Shown here in pieces: positions 1 through 9,600 of a stretch of DNA of 64,000 nt (position 1 is its first letter; each line of letters starts with the position of its first letter). Both the position numbers and the translations under genes were made by a program. The notes beneath the pieces are model-generated. The model saw nothing but the letters and a program-made list of their open reading frames with translations, ran no database searches and was not told the origin of the DNA. Source of the stretch: an uncultured Bacteroidales bacterium (lineage in GTDB: Bacteria > Bacteroidota > Bacteroidia > Bacteroidales > ML635J-15); contig CALDKB010000028.1 in assembly GCA_937899245.1 (NCBI GenBank), positions 1 to 64,000 of the forward strand. Reading direction: 5' to 3'.

Positions 1-85
1 TAAGTCATATTTTTTACTTTTTTATTTGTGTTTCAATATTTATTACTAATTTTGCAACGGCGCGATGAATTAATCAAGCCTCCAC

Positions 86-1099
86 CTAAGCCCTCCCTTG
101 TGGAGGGTTTAGCCGTTTTATAATATCTTTCAATGTATCTTTGTTCATTTGCTTTAGTGTTATTTTTACACTCTGTCCTTGATAAACCAAGAAACATTCT
201 TTTATCTTTTTGCTCTCAAAATCCTTTTTTCTCCACAATATTCGACCTACAATCTTCTCTACATTAAGAGGTTTCCCATTTGTAAAGTGTTTATCAAAAT
301 CTATTACAACAGATTGTGCTCCCTGTTTTATTGCAGATGTAAATCCATAATTTATACCCGTATATTGTTCCACTCTCTTCGCGTCCGCAATTTCTCCATT
401 TATTACATACTCTGGGTTCTTTATCGGATGACCTGGTTCCTGTTCAAAGTGTGGTCTAATTGTCACGCTTTCGGTCTTGGCCAATATCCTTCCAGTATGG
501 ATATTATCCGTCAGTTCCATACGGTCTGCCATTACGCTTATCTGCATATCGCTGCTAATGTCCTTGTAATAACACTTCGATACGGTTTCCTTTACGGCAT
601 CCTTTCTTGCCTTGCTTATATAACTTGCCTTATCCGTAAAAATCTCACCGGTGACTGACGGATTACCCTCCAGACCCTTCGGAACTGGTACGGTCTTCAC
701 ATCGCTGTTGTCGGTAACCGGGTCGTCTGTTTCCTCAAGGTCGCATTTGCAGTTCCATTCCTGTCCTGGCATATTTGTGTTCCAAAAGTCATCGCCTTTC
801 GGCCATACCTTGTCGTAGAACTTCTCGTGCGTAGCCCTTATTACTATCGAGCGCGAAGGTAGCCAGCGCAAATTCGGGAACAACCTCAGCCGCTGCGGAT
901 CGTTGAACTCCTTCCACTGCTTGGCGGTACGACAACGCGATGTGGCGGTGTTGCATTCCGCCTCGGAATAGCGGTCGAAACCTGCAACCGCTGCATCGGC
1001 CATCTCCTGACGCTGTTTAAGCGGTATTGAACTATCGTTTAAAATGTTGTTTACCGTGACCTTTACATAGTCGGCCTTGTAAGCTGCAAAACGGCTCAC
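86..1099 (-). CDS. Phage Mu gpF-like head morphogenesis protein fragment with C-terminal nuclease-like domain
   Basis: This looks like the 3' part of a phage minor head protein joined to a nuclease-like tail. Residues about 85-120 contain the segment ending WNCKCDLEE, which matches the Cys-rich end of Mu gpF/SPP1 gp7-type head morphogenesis domains (family knowledge). Residues about 210-310 contain NPEYVINGEIADAKR, then a conserved Gly-Ala-Gln-Ser and VVIDF; this resembles the CdiA C-terminal tRNase-type domain, with a D-A-K that could be the (D/E)xK site (inference). The frame stays open upstream of the GTG start at 1099 to base 1171 with plausible head-protein residues (YDLADRFRANVSRF), and is stopped at 1172-1174, exactly where a hairpin begins. 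Full-length relatives are longer at the N-terminus, so this is probably a truncated prophage remnant, although it keeps an intact tail domain. Confidence 0.6.
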   Translation of the reverse strand: MSRFAAYKADYVKVTVNNILNDSSIPLKQRQEMADAAVAGFDRYSEAECNTATSRCRTAKQWKEFNDPQRLRLFPNLRWLPSRSIVIRATHEKFYDKVWPKGDDFWNTNMPGQEWNCKCDLEETDDPVTDNSDVKTVPVPKGLEGNPSVTGEIFTDKASYISKARKDAVKETVSKCYYKDISSDMQISVMADRMELTDNIHTGRILAKTESVTIRPHFEQEPGHPIKNPEYVINGEIADAKRVEQYTGINYGFTSAIKQGAQSVVIDFDKHFTNGKPLNVEKIVGRILWRKKDFESKKIKECFLVYQGQSVKITLKQMNKDTLKDIIKRLNPPQGRA

Positions 1100-1172
1100 A
1101 TTGGCGCGGAACCTGTCGGCAAGGTCGTAGAAAATCGTAGCGGGAACTTGAAAATAGCAAAGAACATTTATT

Positions 1173-1218
1173 CAAGGCAGGAGCCTTGGAGTTGCAATGT
1201 CGTAGGCTGGAGCCTACG
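1173..1218. repeat. Two adjacent short hairpins
   Basis: CAAGGC-AGGA-GCCTTG (1173-1188) and CGTAGGC-TGGA-GCCTACG (1201-1218) are two perfect inverted repeats with 4-base loops and a common GGxxGGAGCC core. The first begins on the stop codon that ends the upstream-extended phage frame. They look like REP-type intergenic repeat units rather than terminators, because no T-run follows on either strand. Confidence 0.6.
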
Positions 1219-1261
1219 CCGAGCGAGAAATGGTTCTATGATGGGTAATGCAAGGATAAGC

Positions 1262-1294
1262 ATGGTATAAGGTTGGTATAAGGATGGTATAAAC
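1262..1294. repeat. 11-bp tandem repeat, three copies
   Basis: ATGGTATAAGG, TTGGTATAAGG and ATGGTATAAAC follow each other without gaps. The unit is too short and too few for more than a minor local expansion. No gene is seen over it. Confidence 0.6.
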
Positions 1295-1413
1295 AAAAGG
1301 TATATAACAACCTGTAAATCAATATATTACAAACCCAAACACAACACAAACCACTAATTATCAGTAACTTACAATTATTATTTTGCACAAAAAAAATAGG
1401 CAGACACATTATA

Positions 1414-1616
1414 CGACCCCTCCGAGGTCGAGAAAAAACGCCAAACATTTGGCTATAGATATTCGACCTTTCCAAGGTCGGCAATACGAACGACTCAACT
1501 AATTGAAACTATAGACATTCGACCTTTCCAAGGTCGGCAATACAAACGACTCAACTAATTGAAACTATAGACATTCGACCTTTCCAAGGTCGGCAATACA
1601 AACGACTTCAAACAGC
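1414..1616. repeat. 56-bp tandem repeat with internal hairpin
   Basis: The 17-base inverted repeat CGACCTTTCCAAGGTCG occurs at 1464-1480, 1520-1536 and 1576-1592, exactly 56 bases apart, and a diverged version CGACCCCTCCGAGGTCG lies at 1414-1430. Units one and two are identical except for one base over 56 bp. The third unit diverges after about 35 bp, near base 1608. The linker between hairpins is conserved, so this is a true tandem array and not a CRISPR. It lies in a gene-free 740-bp stretch between a phage remnant and dnaE. Confidence 0.85.
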
Positions 1617-1635
1617 GAAGCGTCAAATCTTCAAT

Positions 1636-1711
1636 GTCGGTGCAAACCGAGGACAATCAAATTCTTTTGAATTGCCGAGGTGCAGCCCGACATCACGAGC
1701 ATAGCTCGTAA
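1636..1711. repeat. Nested inverted-repeat block
   Basis: GTCGG at 1636-1640 pairs with CCGAC at 1687-1691, enclosing an A/T-rich inner inverted repeat (CAAATTC-TTTT-GAATTG region) and two direct copies of CCGAGG. A separate hairpin ACGAGC-ATA-GCTCGT lies just downstream at 1697-1711. The arrangement resembles dispersed intergenic repeats I recall from other Bacteroidales, but that is recollection and was not searched. Confidence 0.5.
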
Positions 1712-1839
1712 ACGGCGTCAGCCAGTCGAACTGCTTCTGCGTCAACATTGTTAATTTCTTTTTAAAAAAAACTAAGTCAACAACTAAAAACATCACTACA
1801 AACTTAGTAAATTAGCAATCGATATTTGATTTTTACAAA

Positions 1840-4800
1840 ATGGTTAGATTCACACACTTACACGTTCACTCACACTATTCCGTACTCGACGGAATGTCGA
1901 AAGTTCCAGACCTCATCAACAAGGCCATGAAAAATGGCATGTATGCACTTGCCCTCACCGACCATGGTAACATGTACGGCATCAAGGACCTGATGGATAC
2001 AGCCAAAAGCATCAACGGAAAAACAAAAGACAAAATCAACGAACAGGAAGCCATACTGTCAAAGGAAGATGCTACCGACGACGAAAAGAATGCCGCACGG
2101 AAAAAGATAGAGGAACTGAAAGCCACTTTTTTCAAGCCGATAATCGGTATGGAAGCATATTGCGCCCGCCGTACGCTATACGACAAGGACAAGGACTACA
2201 AGGAAGCATCCGCCGAAACCGGAAAAATGAAGATTGTTGACAATAGCGGCTACCATCTAATATTGCTCGCCAAGGACAAAACAGGATACCAAAGCTTGTG
2301 CAAACTGTCGTCCATCGCCTTCAGCAAAGGCTACTACAGCACTCCGCGAATCGACAAAAACATACTAGAACAATACCACGAAGGAATTATATGCTGTTCG
2401 GCGTGCCTAGGCGGTGAAGTTCCACAGCTTATCATGGCCGGCAAACTCGACAAGGCCGAGGAATCTGTAAAATGGTTCAAGAACCTTTTCGGCGACGACT
2501 ACTACATAGAACTACAACGACACAAAACCGACAAGCCCGGTGGCGCCCGCGACACTTTCGAAAAACAGCAGGAAGTCAACAAGGTCCTTATCGAACTCGC
2601 ACGAAAGTACGACATCAAGATTATCGCCACTAACGACGTGCATTTTGTAGAGGAGGCTCACGGCGAAGCACACGAGCGACTGATATGCCTCAGCACCCAG
2701 ACCATGCTCAACGACCCTAACCGCGGAATGGCATACACCAAGCAGGAATGGCTGAAGTCGCCCGAGGAAATGGAAGCTATTTTCGGCGACCTGCCAGAAG
2801 CACTCGAAAACACTATGGAAATCGCCGACAAGGTCAGCGTATACGACATCGACTCCGGACCTATAATGCCAATGTTCCCAATCCCTGAAGATTTTGGCAC
2901 CGAAGAGGAATACCGCAAGAAATTTACTGAAAAAGACCTATTCAACGAATTCACCCGCAACGAAAACGGTGAAGTTGTCCTTTCGCAGGAGGAGGCAGAA
3001 AAGAAAATAAAGAAACTTGGCGGATATAACAAGCTTTACAGAATCAAACTCGAAGCCGACTACCTTTCAAAACTTGCGTGGGAAGGAGCTCATTGGCGTT
3101 ACGGCGAAAATCTTACAGACGAACAGATTGAACGTATAAAGTTTGAACTTCACATAATGAAGACAATGGGGTTCCCCGGCTACTTCCTAATAGTGCAGGA
3201 CTACATTCGTGGAGCTCGCGAGGAACTCGGCGTATGGGTTGGCCCGGGACGTGGCTCTGCTGCCGGTTCGGTGGTGGCATATTGCCTTCACATTACCGAC
3301 CTTGACCCGCTGAAATATGACCTTCTGTTCGAACGTTTCTTGAATCCCGACCGTATCTCTCTCCCCGATATCGACGTCGACTTCGACGATGCCGGACGTG
3401 GCAAGGTGCTCGACTGGGTTACGCAGAAATACGGCGAGGAAAAAGTCGCTCATATCATCACTTACGGCACTATGGCTACCAAGTCGGCAATTGCCGACGT
3501 CGGCAGAGTTCAGGAAATTCCGTTGCAACAAGTAAACGACATAAAGGCCCTTATCCCGGACAAGTTCGACGAAACACTTAAGGACGAAAAGGGCAAGACG
3601 CCAAAAGTAAACCTGAAGAACTGCATCAAATACGTTCCCGAAATTAAGAAGATACTTGAAGGCGATGACAGAAACGCCGCAACAATGATTGAATATGCCG
3701 AAGAACTGGAAGGAACAATACGGCAAGTCGGAATACACGCCTGCGGATTTATCATTGGCGCCGACGACCTTACTAAATTCGCGCCCATTAGCACTATCGA
3801 GGACAAAGACTCAAACAGACGTCTGCCTGTTACCCAATACGACGGTCACGTTATCGAGAGTGTCGGACTTATCAAAATGGACTTCCTCGGATTGATCACT
3901 CTTTCCATCATGAAGGAAGCAATTGCCAACATCAAGAAATCGAAAGGCATCGACCTAGACATCAACAAGATACCAATCAACGACCCGTTGACATACAAAC
4001 TGTACAGCGAAGGTAAAACCGTAGGAATCTTCCAGTTTGAATCTGCCGGCATGCAGAAATATCTCCGCGAATTGCAACCGACAGTCATCGGTGACCTTAT
4101 CGCAATGAACGCCCTGTACAGGCCGGGACCTATGGACAACATCCCGTCGTTCATCGCCCGTAAGCAAGGCCGAGAAAAAATTGCCTACGATTTGCCGTGC
4201 ATGAGCAAATACCTGCAGGACACATACGGAATTACCGTTTATCAGGAACAAGTCATGCTTCTGTCGCGCGAAATTGCTGACTTCACCCGCGGCGAATCCG
4301 ACACATTGCGAAAAGCCATGGGTAAGAAGCAGCTGGCAAAGATGGAAGAACTTTACGGCAAATTCATGAAACAGGGTATTGCCAAGCAAAGCAAACTCGA
4401 AAACATGCCCGAGGACAAAGTCAAGGAAATTCTCGACCACATCTGGGAGGAATGGAAAAAGTTCGCGTCGTACGCATTCAACAAGTCCCATGCGGCATGC
4501 TACGCCTGGGTTTCATACCAAACCGCATACCTTAAAGCCCACTACCCTGCCGAATACATGGCCGCAATACTAACCCTCAACAAGGACGATATTACCGAAG
4601 TAACAAAGTTTATGAGCGAATGCAAGTCAATGAACATCAAGGTATTGCCACCTGATGTCAACGAAAGCGACCTCAACTTCACAGTTACGCATACGGGAGA
4701 TATTCGTTTCGGACTTGGCGGCATGAAAGGCGTCGGCGAAGGTGCTGTCATGTCAATTATCAACGAGCGTGAGAAAAACGGACCTTACACCGATATTTTC

Positions 4801-5799
4801 GATTTCGTAAAGCGTGTAAACTTGCAATCCGTGAACAAGAAAACCATTGAAGCAATGGCATTTGGCGGATGCTTCGACAGCTTCGACAACCCGGAGAACC
4901 CAAACCAATCGTCTCGTGACCAGATTGTATGCGAAGTAACCGAAAAGGGCGAATCTACTCTCGACTTGCTAATAAAATTCGGACGCATGATACAACAACG
5001 TTCAAATGAGCAGACAATGTCACTGTTTGGCGACAGCACAAATATTGAGATTGCATTGCCGAAACTGCCACCTAGAATGGACAAGCAGATTTACATGCCA
5101 AAGAAACTGAAAGACGAATATTCTGTCTTGGGCATTTACCTTTCGGCACATCCGCTCGACAACTACAAGTTTTTCATTGAGCATTCCAATATCACACCGC
5201 TCGACGAAGCTTCAAAGATTCTTTCGACAGAAAACTGCGTAGCTAAAATGCGAATCGTCGGATACATAACTAAATTTGCCGAACGACCAACAAAAAAGGG
5301 CACCGTTTTCGGCGAATACACCATAATAGATTATAAGGGCGAACACAAATTCTCGCTATTCGGCAAGGACTACGAAGAAAACAACGGAAAACTGAAAGTC
5401 GGATATTCAATAATCATGGACGCCCTCGTGGAGGAACGCAAATACAAAATCAAGGAAAAAAACGAAGTAACCGGCGTTGAAGTGGAAAAGGAAAAAACAA
5501 TACTACATTCCGCATACCGCAACATCCAGATGCTTCAAAACATTGACACAAAATACATTAACCTATATATTGACATAAATGAGACTGACGAGCAGTTCAG
5601 AAAGGATTTTTTTGAAATGCTTAGCAAGGAAAAAGGCAAAACGGAAGTTTTCATAACACTCATCGACGGCAAAAAGAAGTCTCTGCGCGGCATCAAGATG
5701 GTTTCGCGAACAAAGCAAATTAACATCAACGGAAACGAAACTCTCGAACACTTTACCGAAACATATTCCAACGTAATAAAAAAAGTTGAGATATTCTGA
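1840..5799 (+). CDS. dnaE: DNA polymerase III subunit alpha
   Basis: This is the replicative polymerase catalytic subunit (C-family), acting in the replisome. The N-terminal PHP domain begins FTHLHVHSHYSVLDG (residues 4-18). The nucleotide-binding GPGRGSAAGS lies near residue 469, and the catalytic aspartates sit in LPDIDVDFDD (residues 508-517). The fingers/beta-binding region follows, with an OB-type domain near residues 1130-1220 (MRIVGYITKF). At 1319 residues it is slightly longer than the roughly 1160-1270 usual for DnaE, partly through a charged insertion after residue 60. The ATG at 1840 opens directly on the PHP domain. It stands alone: the next gene begins 51 bp downstream with its own promoter element. 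Confidence 0.97.
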   Translation: MVRFTHLHVHSHYSVLDGMSKVPDLINKAMKNGMYALALTDHGNMYGIKDLMDTAKSINGKTKDKINEQEAILSKEDATDDEKNAARKKIEELKATFFKPIIGMEAYCARRTLYDKDKDYKEASAETGKMKIVDNSGYHLILLAKDKTGYQSLCKLSSIAFSKGYYSTPRIDKNILEQYHEGIICCSACLGGEVPQLIMAGKLDKAEESVKWFKNLFGDDYYIELQRHKTDKPGGARDTFEKQQEVNKVLIELARKYDIKIIATNDVHFVEEAHGEAHERLICLSTQTMLNDPNRGMAYTKQEWLKSPEEMEAIFGDLPEALENTMEIADKVSVYDIDSGPIMPMFPIPEDFGTEEEYRKKFTEKDLFNEFTRNENGEVVLSQEEAEKKIKKLGGYNKLYRIKLEADYLSKLAWEGAHWRYGENLTDEQIERIKFELHIMKTMGFPGYFLIVQDYIRGAREELGVWVGPGRGSAAGSVVAYCLHITDLDPLKYDLLFERFLNPDRISLPDIDVDFDDAGRGKVLDWVTQKYGEEKVAHIITYGTMATKSAIADVGRVQEIPLQQVNDIKALIPDKFDETLKDEKGKTPKVNLKNCIKYVPEIKKILEGDDRNAATMIEYAEELEGTIRQVGIHACGFIIGADDLTKFAPISTIEDKDSNRRLPVTQYDGHVIESVGLIKMDFLGLITLSIMKEAIANIKKSKGIDLDINKIPINDPLTYKLYSEGKTVGIFQFESAGMQKYLRELQPTVIGDLIAMNALYRPGPMDNIPSFIARKQGREKIAYDLPCMSKYLQDTYGITVYQEQVMLLSREIADFTRGESDTLRKAMGKKQLAKMEELYGKFMKQGIAKQSKLENMPEDKVKEILDHIWEEWKKFASYAFNKSHAACYAWVSYQTAYLKAHYPAEYMAAILTLNKDDITEVTKFMSECKSMNIKVLPPDVNESDLNFTVTHTGDIRFGLGGMKGVGEGAVMSIINEREKNGPYTDIFDFVKRVNLQSVNKKTIEAMAFGGCFDSFDNPENPNQSSRDQIVCEVTEKGESTLDLLIKFGRMIQQRSNEQTMSLFGDSTNIEIALPKLPPRMDKQIYMPKKLKDEYSVLGIYLSAHPLDNYKFFIEHSNITPLDEASKILSTENCVAKMRIVGYITKFAERPTKKGTVFGEYTIIDYKGEHKFSLFGKDYEENNGKLKVGYSIIMDALVEERKYKIKEKNEVTGVEVEKEKTILHSAYRNIQMLQNIDTKYINLYIDINETDEQFRKDFFEMLSKEKGKTEVFITLIDGKKKSLRGIKMVSRTKQININGNETLEHFTETYSNVIKKVEIF

Positions 5800-5819
5800 C
5801 CTATCTGCCTAAAATATAT

Positions 5820-5827
5820 TATTTTTG
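5820..5827 (+). promoter_or_regulatory. Bacteroidota -7 element (TATTTTTG)
   Basis: A match to TAnnTTTG 23 bases upstream of the ATG at 5851, in the short gap after dnaE. It could drive the barrel protein and the overlapping WD40-caspase gene. Confidence 0.5.
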
Positions 5828-5850
5828 TAAAAAATTATAATTGATAACAC

Positions 5851-6627
5851 ATGAGAAAACTTATTGGAATACTGCTAATTATCCTTCCGGCAGTAACCTT
5901 TTCGCAACAACTTGTAAATGGATTTGGCGTTGAAGTCTTCACTGGCAGCGCATACAAATCAACGGAGCCAATTAAATTTTGCTACAATGGAGAACTTAAT
6001 TCTGCAAACAACATTACAAATTCGAAAGTTCATGGTGGCTCACTAACAATACCCTTCGACATTGGCGTAAAACGCCATCGCTTCACTTTCGCACCAGGAT
6101 TCGAATATAGGGACAGCAAGCTTTTTCTTTCCGCCCAATATGACCTCAATGGCAGCTACGGAACAACAGTATTGAAAGATCAAATTTCCCTAAAGTCAAC
6201 TACTTACTCGCCAATGGTGTTTGTAGCATACAGACCTCACTTCTATCTTGGACGTCTGCACATGTCATTCTGCATTGGTGCCGGTATTAAATATTTGCTT
6301 ATCAACAATACCGAACTTGTCGATAATGATCAAGCGCAACTTATTAAATATGATGCCAAGGTAACTAGTGGCGAAAACTTCCTTGACTTAAGCCGTAACG
6401 CATCCGCTCAAATCCTTGCCAACAAAGGCCTTAACATCGACCCACGAATTGGTCTTGACTTCTACTTCAACAATTCTTTCATGATTTCATTATTTGCAAT
6501 CATTCCCGATGCTCAGTCTATTGGAAAGACAAAGTCGATTGCCATTGAATTTGGCGGAGGAATTACATACTTAATCAAGACAAACAAGATTAGCGAAGCT
6601 AAGATATTACAACAATATAAAAAATAA
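5851..6627 (+). CDS. Predicted outer-membrane beta-barrel protein, unknown function
   Basis: Residues 1-18 form a signal peptide (MRKLIGILLIILPAVTFS, then QQ). The mature part is rich in alternating hydrophobic/polar stretches with aromatic ends (HRFTFAPGFEY, SPMVFVAYRPHFYLG, IAIEFGGGITYLI), typical of a small outer-membrane barrel. No named family is recognised. Its stop codon (6625-6627) shares a base with the ATG of the WD40-caspase gene at 6627, so the two are very probably cotranscribed and translationally coupled, which suggests the two products work together in the envelope (inference). Confidence 0.7.
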   Translation: MRKLIGILLIILPAVTFSQQLVNGFGVEVFTGSAYKSTEPIKFCYNGELNSANNITNSKVHGGSLTIPFDIGVKRHRFTFAPGFEYRDSKLFLSAQYDLNGSYGTTVLKDQISLKSTTYSPMVFVAYRPHFYLGRLHMSFCIGAGIKYLLINNTELVDNDQAQLIKYDAKVTSGENFLDLSRNASAQILANKGLNIDPRIGLDFYFNNSFMISLFAIIPDAQSIGKTKSIAIEFGGGITYLIKTNKISEAKILQQYKK

Positions 6628-9600
6628 TGATTATGAGGAAGATATTATATACCAGCATATTACTATGTCTTTGTGCATTTACAAGCATAAACGCCCAGGA
6701 GGTTGTTCCTGTAATCCAAACCGGACACTCAGGATCCATAATGTTCGTTGAATGGGACAATACGGGACGATACATCGCAAGCGCCGACGACAATAACGAA
6801 ATAATAATCTACGACATCATCGCCGGTAAGGTTTTCTACAGGACAAAGTTTCCAGGAACAACTCCTGTATCAGGACTAAAATTCGAAGATGACGGCAAAT
6901 TGTACGCTAGCAACATCCAGTTTGCTATTTGCTTCGACCCTAATACTTTGGAAACATCCGCTGCCCCTCATGGCGTAGCTCCAAAGAAAATGAACAAGAA
7001 CTACAAGATTAAAAATTCCGCTCTGAAAAAAATAAACGGCAGCACTTTGTTTAACCGCAATGCATACACCAAATTCACTTATGTTACCGAATCGGAAGAT
7101 CATAAGCACATTATCGCCGGCGATGAACGTGGTGGACTTTATTTCTGCAACGAAAACATGGTGCTTCAGGACTACGAAAACATTCATAGTCTTCCAATCA
7201 ACGACATTACGTTCTCGAAACAAGGCGACATGGTGGCAATTGCTTCCGCCGACCGTTCCGTCAGCATCTGGCGCTTGTCAAACTACAAGATGGAAAAACG
7301 CTTTATCCCGAGAAGTTTCAACATCTCCGCCATATCGGCCAGCCACGACAGCAAATCTTTCGTATTCGGCGACGAACTTGGATATGCATACCGCATAACA
7401 TTCAACCAAGACAAACTTTCATGCGAAACCGTTAATGCCCACGACGGACAAATTAACGACATCCAGATGTCTGCTAATAACAACATTGCTGTTACCGCCG
7501 GCTCCGACAATTCGGCTAGCGTTATCGACTTCGAAAACCAGAAAGTACTGCAAAAATTCAAAGCTCAAAGCAGCAACGGAAAAGTTAAGCAAGTTTTCGA
7601 CATCAAAGCTATCCAGGAACAGGCAATGAAAGGCAATGATGCAAAAGACAATATTTACGATGAAAACGTTTACTCGGTTGCTGTAAGTCCCGACGGAAAA
7701 TACATAGCATTCTCCGCAGGCAAATGGGGGCTCGCCGATCCTCTGATGAAATACGCCAACATTTCAGCATTGAACATTCTTGGTGGAAAGGATGAACGAA
7801 TCGCTAAAAAAGGCATCGCTCCTGGAATGGCTGTTCCAAACAACACCAACATTTACAAGCAAGTTCTTTTCGACAGTCTGGGCAATTTCTACGGGATAGA
7901 TGCCGATAGAAATATTTTCAAGCATAAGCCAACTCTCACCGGATTCGCTGCCGGCAGCAATAGCAGCATGAACGAGCTGACCGAAAACATGGAACTTACC
8001 AACACATTGGTTGTAAGGAAAAAGGACGAACCTACAATGCAGGACTACTACATCATCAAGATAGATCCGACAACCGGTGATGTTTATAAATGTAAGGGCT
8101 ACGAACTCGAAAGAGTAGACAAGAATGGTAACACTACGACATACAAGGGACAATACGGCTTTGTCAACGATTTTATCATCCTAAAAAGCCAGCAATTTGT
8201 AATCGTATCATCAAAAGATGCATCGCTGAACATCTTCGACTATAGCAGCGGCAAGAAAATGCTTAGCATCTATGTTGTCGATGGCGGCAAATTAATATAT
8301 GTAACACCCGAATACTATTACATGGCTACCGGAGATGCAATTACAGGTCTCGGTTACTATCACAACGGAAAGGTTTATCCAGCCGAACAGTTCGACCTCA
8401 AATACAACCGTCCAGACTATGTGCTGCGCTCTCTCGATATTTTCGACAAGGAAATCATCGAAATGTATCGCCTTGCATACCTGAAACGTATACAGAAACT
8501 TGGTTTTACAGAGAATATGCTCGACGGCGAAATGGAACTTCCGGAAATCAAGATTGGTAACCTCGACGAAATCAAGGTAACTACCACAAGACCTTCCGTC
8601 GATATCAAGCTGAATATGTCGGATGCCAACTACAACCTTAACCGACTTAACGTATATGTAAACGATGTTCCTTATTTCGGCACAAACGGCATGGACCTGA
8701 ACGACAGATACGCTCGACAGACTATCGCCAACATTGAAGTTCCGCTATCATCAGGCAAGAATACAATACAGTTCTCGTGCGTTAATGAAAAAGGTATGGA
8801 ATCGCTGAAGGAGGAAATTGAAATTTTCTACGAAAACTCCAGCAAACAGAAACCTACCCTATACCTTATTTCATTAGCCGTAGCAAACTATGCGCAATCT
8901 GAATACAACCTTCGCTACACAATCAACGATGGTCGCGGCTTTATCAAGACCTTCGCAGAACATGCCGATAATTTCGACAAGGTTGTCGTAGACTCACTAT
9001 ACAACGAAAACTGTACTAAGGCAAACTTCATCGCCCTCAAGGAAAAACTTAAGAACACAAATGTAGACGACTATGTTTACGTTCATATTGCTGGACACGG
9101 ACTTCTTGACGACGAGTTGAACTGGTATTTTGCTACTCAGGACATCGACTTCTTCGATCCATCAGTAAACGGATTGAAATACGAAGAAATAGAAAACCTG
9201 CTTGACGGCATTCCTGCACGTAACAAACTGTTGCTAATGGATGCCTGCCACTCCGGCGAAGTCGACAAACAGGACGGCGTTGATATCGCCGAAAAGGCAG
9301 AAGGCGACGAAACCCGTGGCGCAGCAACAATATCAAAACGTAAGAAAACAAGAAATAGTCTTGGCAACTCGTTTGAACTTATGCGTCTGCTTTTCAGCGA
9401 CCTAAAGAAAGGAACTGGTACTGTTGTAATTTCTGCAGCATCTGGTGGTGGTTATGCACTTGAAAACGAAGCTCTCGACCATGGTATCTTCACCTACTGC
9501 CTGATGGATGCTTTCAGCAAGAACAAGGCCGACCAGAACAAAGACAAGAACATTTCCGTTTCAGAGCTACGAAGCTACATTTTCGATGGCGTCAAACGAA

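Larger units (their letters stand above)
1100..1839. other. Gene-free repeat-rich region between phage remnant and dnaE
   Basis: Apart from the start-side extension of the phage frame to 1171, no credible coding sequence is seen here. The stretch holds two hairpins, an 11-bp triplet, a 56-bp tandem array and a nested inverted repeat. The last 60 bases before dnaE are A/T-rich, and GATATTTG at 1821-1828 is one mismatch from TAnnTTTG, a weak promoter candidate very close to the dnaE start. Confidence 0.7.

Noticed and set aside
179..658. Plus-strand frame of 159 codons across the phage gene
   Set aside because: It is a shadow of the minus-strand head-protein frame; composition is Cys/Tyr/Leu-rich without domains.
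1236..1484. Open frame of 82 codons on the minus strand
   Set aside because: It lies over repeats, has low-complexity composition and no start-side signals.
1414..1616. Possible CRISPR array
   Set aside because: The parts between the hairpins are also conserved and the period is constant with only three full copies, so it is a plain tandem repeat. No cas genes are present.
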